DNA of 30,534 nt. Origin: Synechococcus sp. HW_metabat.21 (GTDB lineage Bacteria; Cyanobacteriota; Cyanobacteriia; PCC-6307; Cyanobiaceae). Below the pieces are notes generated by a model. That model did no database searches. It was not told the origin of the DNA and saw only the letters and a program-made list of their open reading frames with translations. The position numbers and the translations under genes are program-made. Below are positions 29,684-30,534 of this stretch, piece after piece (positions within the stretch are counted from its first letter, which is position 1; the number at the start of each line of letters is the position of its first letter). The DNA lies in assembly GCA_018623875.1 (NCBI GenBank), contig JAAZUZ010000003.1, forward strand, positions 1 to 30,534. The letters run 5' to 3'.

Positions 29684-30188
29684 GGTAACCCCAGGCGGAG
29701 CTCAGGGCGAGCACAAGCGACGGCCAGAACAGCCAGAACCCCAAGCTGTTCAGCCCTGCGGCGCCGCCCCCGGGCCAGAGCAGGAGCAGCAGCGCGGTGA
29801 ACTGCAGGATCGTCTTGGCTTTGCCTCCCCAGGAAGCTGGCCCGCCGCTGCCTTGTCCGGCCCGCCAGCCGGAGATGAGGAGCTCACGGGCCAGCAGCAG
29901 CCAGATCGCCCAAAGCGGCAGGGCGCCGGCAGCCCCCAGCCAGAGCAGAGGCGCCAGGATCAAGATTTTGTCGGTCAAGGGATCCAAGCGCGCTCCCCAG
30001 ACCGATCCCCCGCCGGCCCGCCGCGCCAGCCAGCCATCGGCGGCATCACTGAAGCCCCCCAGGAGCAGGAGCCACCAGGCCAGCCAGGCCTGACCGAGGC
30101 TCAACGCCACGATCAAGGGCAAACCGACGACGGCGCGAGCAATGGTGAGGCCATCAGCGAGCCGCCGGCTGAGGGATGGGTTCGGCAT
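29652..30188 (-). CDS. pgsA: CDP-alcohol phosphatidyltransferase, probable PG-phosphate synthase
   Basis: A 178-residue polytopic membrane enzyme with the full CDP-alcohol transferase motif: Asp48, Asp51-Gly52, Ala55-Arg56, Gly65, Asp69, Asp73. Several Leu/Trp-rich helices surround it (L-A-W-W-L-L-L-L-G-G, L-P-L-W-A-I-W-L-L-L-A). PgsA condenses CDP-diacylglycerol with glycerol-3-phosphate to make phosphatidylglycerol phosphate, precursor of the main thylakoid phospholipid. Other members of the superfamily are possible, but PgsA is the usual one of this size in cyanobacteria. It converges on the CSP41-like gene with a 32-base overlap and diverges from the CBS gene. Confidence 0.85.
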   Translation of the reverse strand: MPNPSLSRRLADGLTIARAVVGLPLIVALSLGQAWLAWWLLLLGGFSDAADGWLARRAGGGSVWGARLDPLTDKILILAPLLWLGAAGALPLWAIWLLLARELLISGWRAGQGSGGPASWGGKAKTILQFTALLLLLWPGGGAAGLNSLGFWLFWPSLVLALSSAWGYLKAPATDRRS

Positions 30189-30264
30189 GCCTTTCCGACC
30201 AAGCGTTGCGATTCATTCTTTCGCCTGACGGAGCGGCCACAATGACGGCAGCCGCAGCGCCGTC

Positions 30265-30534
30265 ATGGTCGTTGAACGCCGGGTCTCCGAAGTCATGACC
30301 TCGCCCGTTCGCAGCGTCAACAGCGAGACGCCGCTCCAGGACGCGGTTCAGTTAATGAGCGATCACCACATCAGTGGCCTGCCCGTGCTCGATGGCAACG
30401 GCGCCCTGATTGGCGAGCTGACCGAGCAGGACTTGATGGTGCGCGAAAGCGGCTTTGATGCAGGCCCCTACGTGATGCTGTTGGACGCGGTGATCTACCT
30501 GCGCAACCCGCTGCAGTGGGACAAACAGGTGCAT
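30265..30534 (+). CDS. CBS-domain protein, N-terminal part (3' truncated by window edge)
   Basis: Ninety codons are visible, from the ATG at 30265 to the edge. The sequence starts M-V-V-E-R-R-V-S-E-V-M-T and continues with a first CBS repeat: P-V-R-S-V-N-S-E-T-P-L-Q-D-A-V-Q-L-M, then H-H-I-S-G-L-P-V-L-D and G-E-L-T-E-Q-D-L-M. A linker with Y-V-M-L-L-D-A-V-I-Y-L-R-N-P follows, as in short cyanobacterial CBS proteins. CBS pairs usually bind adenine nucleotides. A second CBS repeat is expected beyond the window. An ATG at 30242 is out of frame. Confidence 0.88.
   Translation, partial: MVVERRVSEVMTSPVRSVNSETPLQDAVQLMSDHHISGLPVLDGNGALIGELTEQDLMVRESGFDAGPYVMLLDAVIYLRNPLQWDKQVH

Overview
The window is a chromosomal segment of a high-GC picocyanobacterium (Cyanobium / Synechococcus-like, alpha-cyanobacterial lineage). 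This rests on the gene set: Ycf20 and Ycf55 (DUF3685) proteins, DUF3727, a CSP41-type epimerase, a UPF0182 membrane giant, a phosphoribulokinase of the bacterial (PrkB-like) type, and PIN-PhoH. Base composition is strongly GC-rich by eye, genes are tightly packed, and no gap exceeds 300 bases. I see no tRNA, rRNA, insertion sequence, prophage gene or CRISPR array.

Layout. 1-1018 (+): the C-terminal part of a CbbY-like HAD hydrolase, coupled by ATGA to ycf20. 1109-1285 (-): rpmF (L32), with a clear intrinsic terminator. 1374-3247 (+): an ftsH broken by a frameshift and an amber codon about 25 bases apart. 3206-5889 (-): thrC, then a CysO-like small sulfur-carrier protein, then a bicupin. 5982-8906 (+): UPF0182. 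8914-21892 (-): a 13-kb run in one direction. In transcription order it holds a CofE-like membrane protein, an unknown protein, ruvX, DUF3727, a YqeG-type phosphatase, proB, lpxD, leuB, prk, an unknown, pilD, accD, an exported protein, a Gfo/Idh/MocA oxidoreductase and fba, closed by a strong terminator. 21978-23390 (+): PIN-PhoH. 23395-28675 (-): a small ORF, a Trp-rich DUF2389 domain read in frame into hisA, a Fur-family regulator, DUF3685/Ycf55, an exported thioredoxin-like protein and fumC. 28763-29683 (+): CSP41-like epimerase. 29652-30188 (-): pgsA-like. 30265 to the end (+): the start of a CBS-domain protein.

How the genes work together. Most are housekeeping. prk and fba serve the Calvin cycle and accD fatty-acid synthesis. 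leuB, proB, thrC and hisA make amino acids, and lpxD makes lipid A. PgsA and the YqeG/GEP4-like phosphatase could be consecutive steps of phosphatidylglycerol synthesis. Several start/stop overlaps (ATGA, GTGA, TAATG, TAGTG) indicate translational coupling in the minus-strand runs.

I found no clearly new multi-gene system. The best leads are the doubly damaged ftsH, the threonine synthase / CysO-like pair, the DUF2389-HisA in-frame fusion, a Fur paralogue with degraded zinc ligands, a CofE-like domain on a membrane anchor, and a receiver-like domain without its phospho-acceptor in an operon with an exported thioredoxin-like protein.
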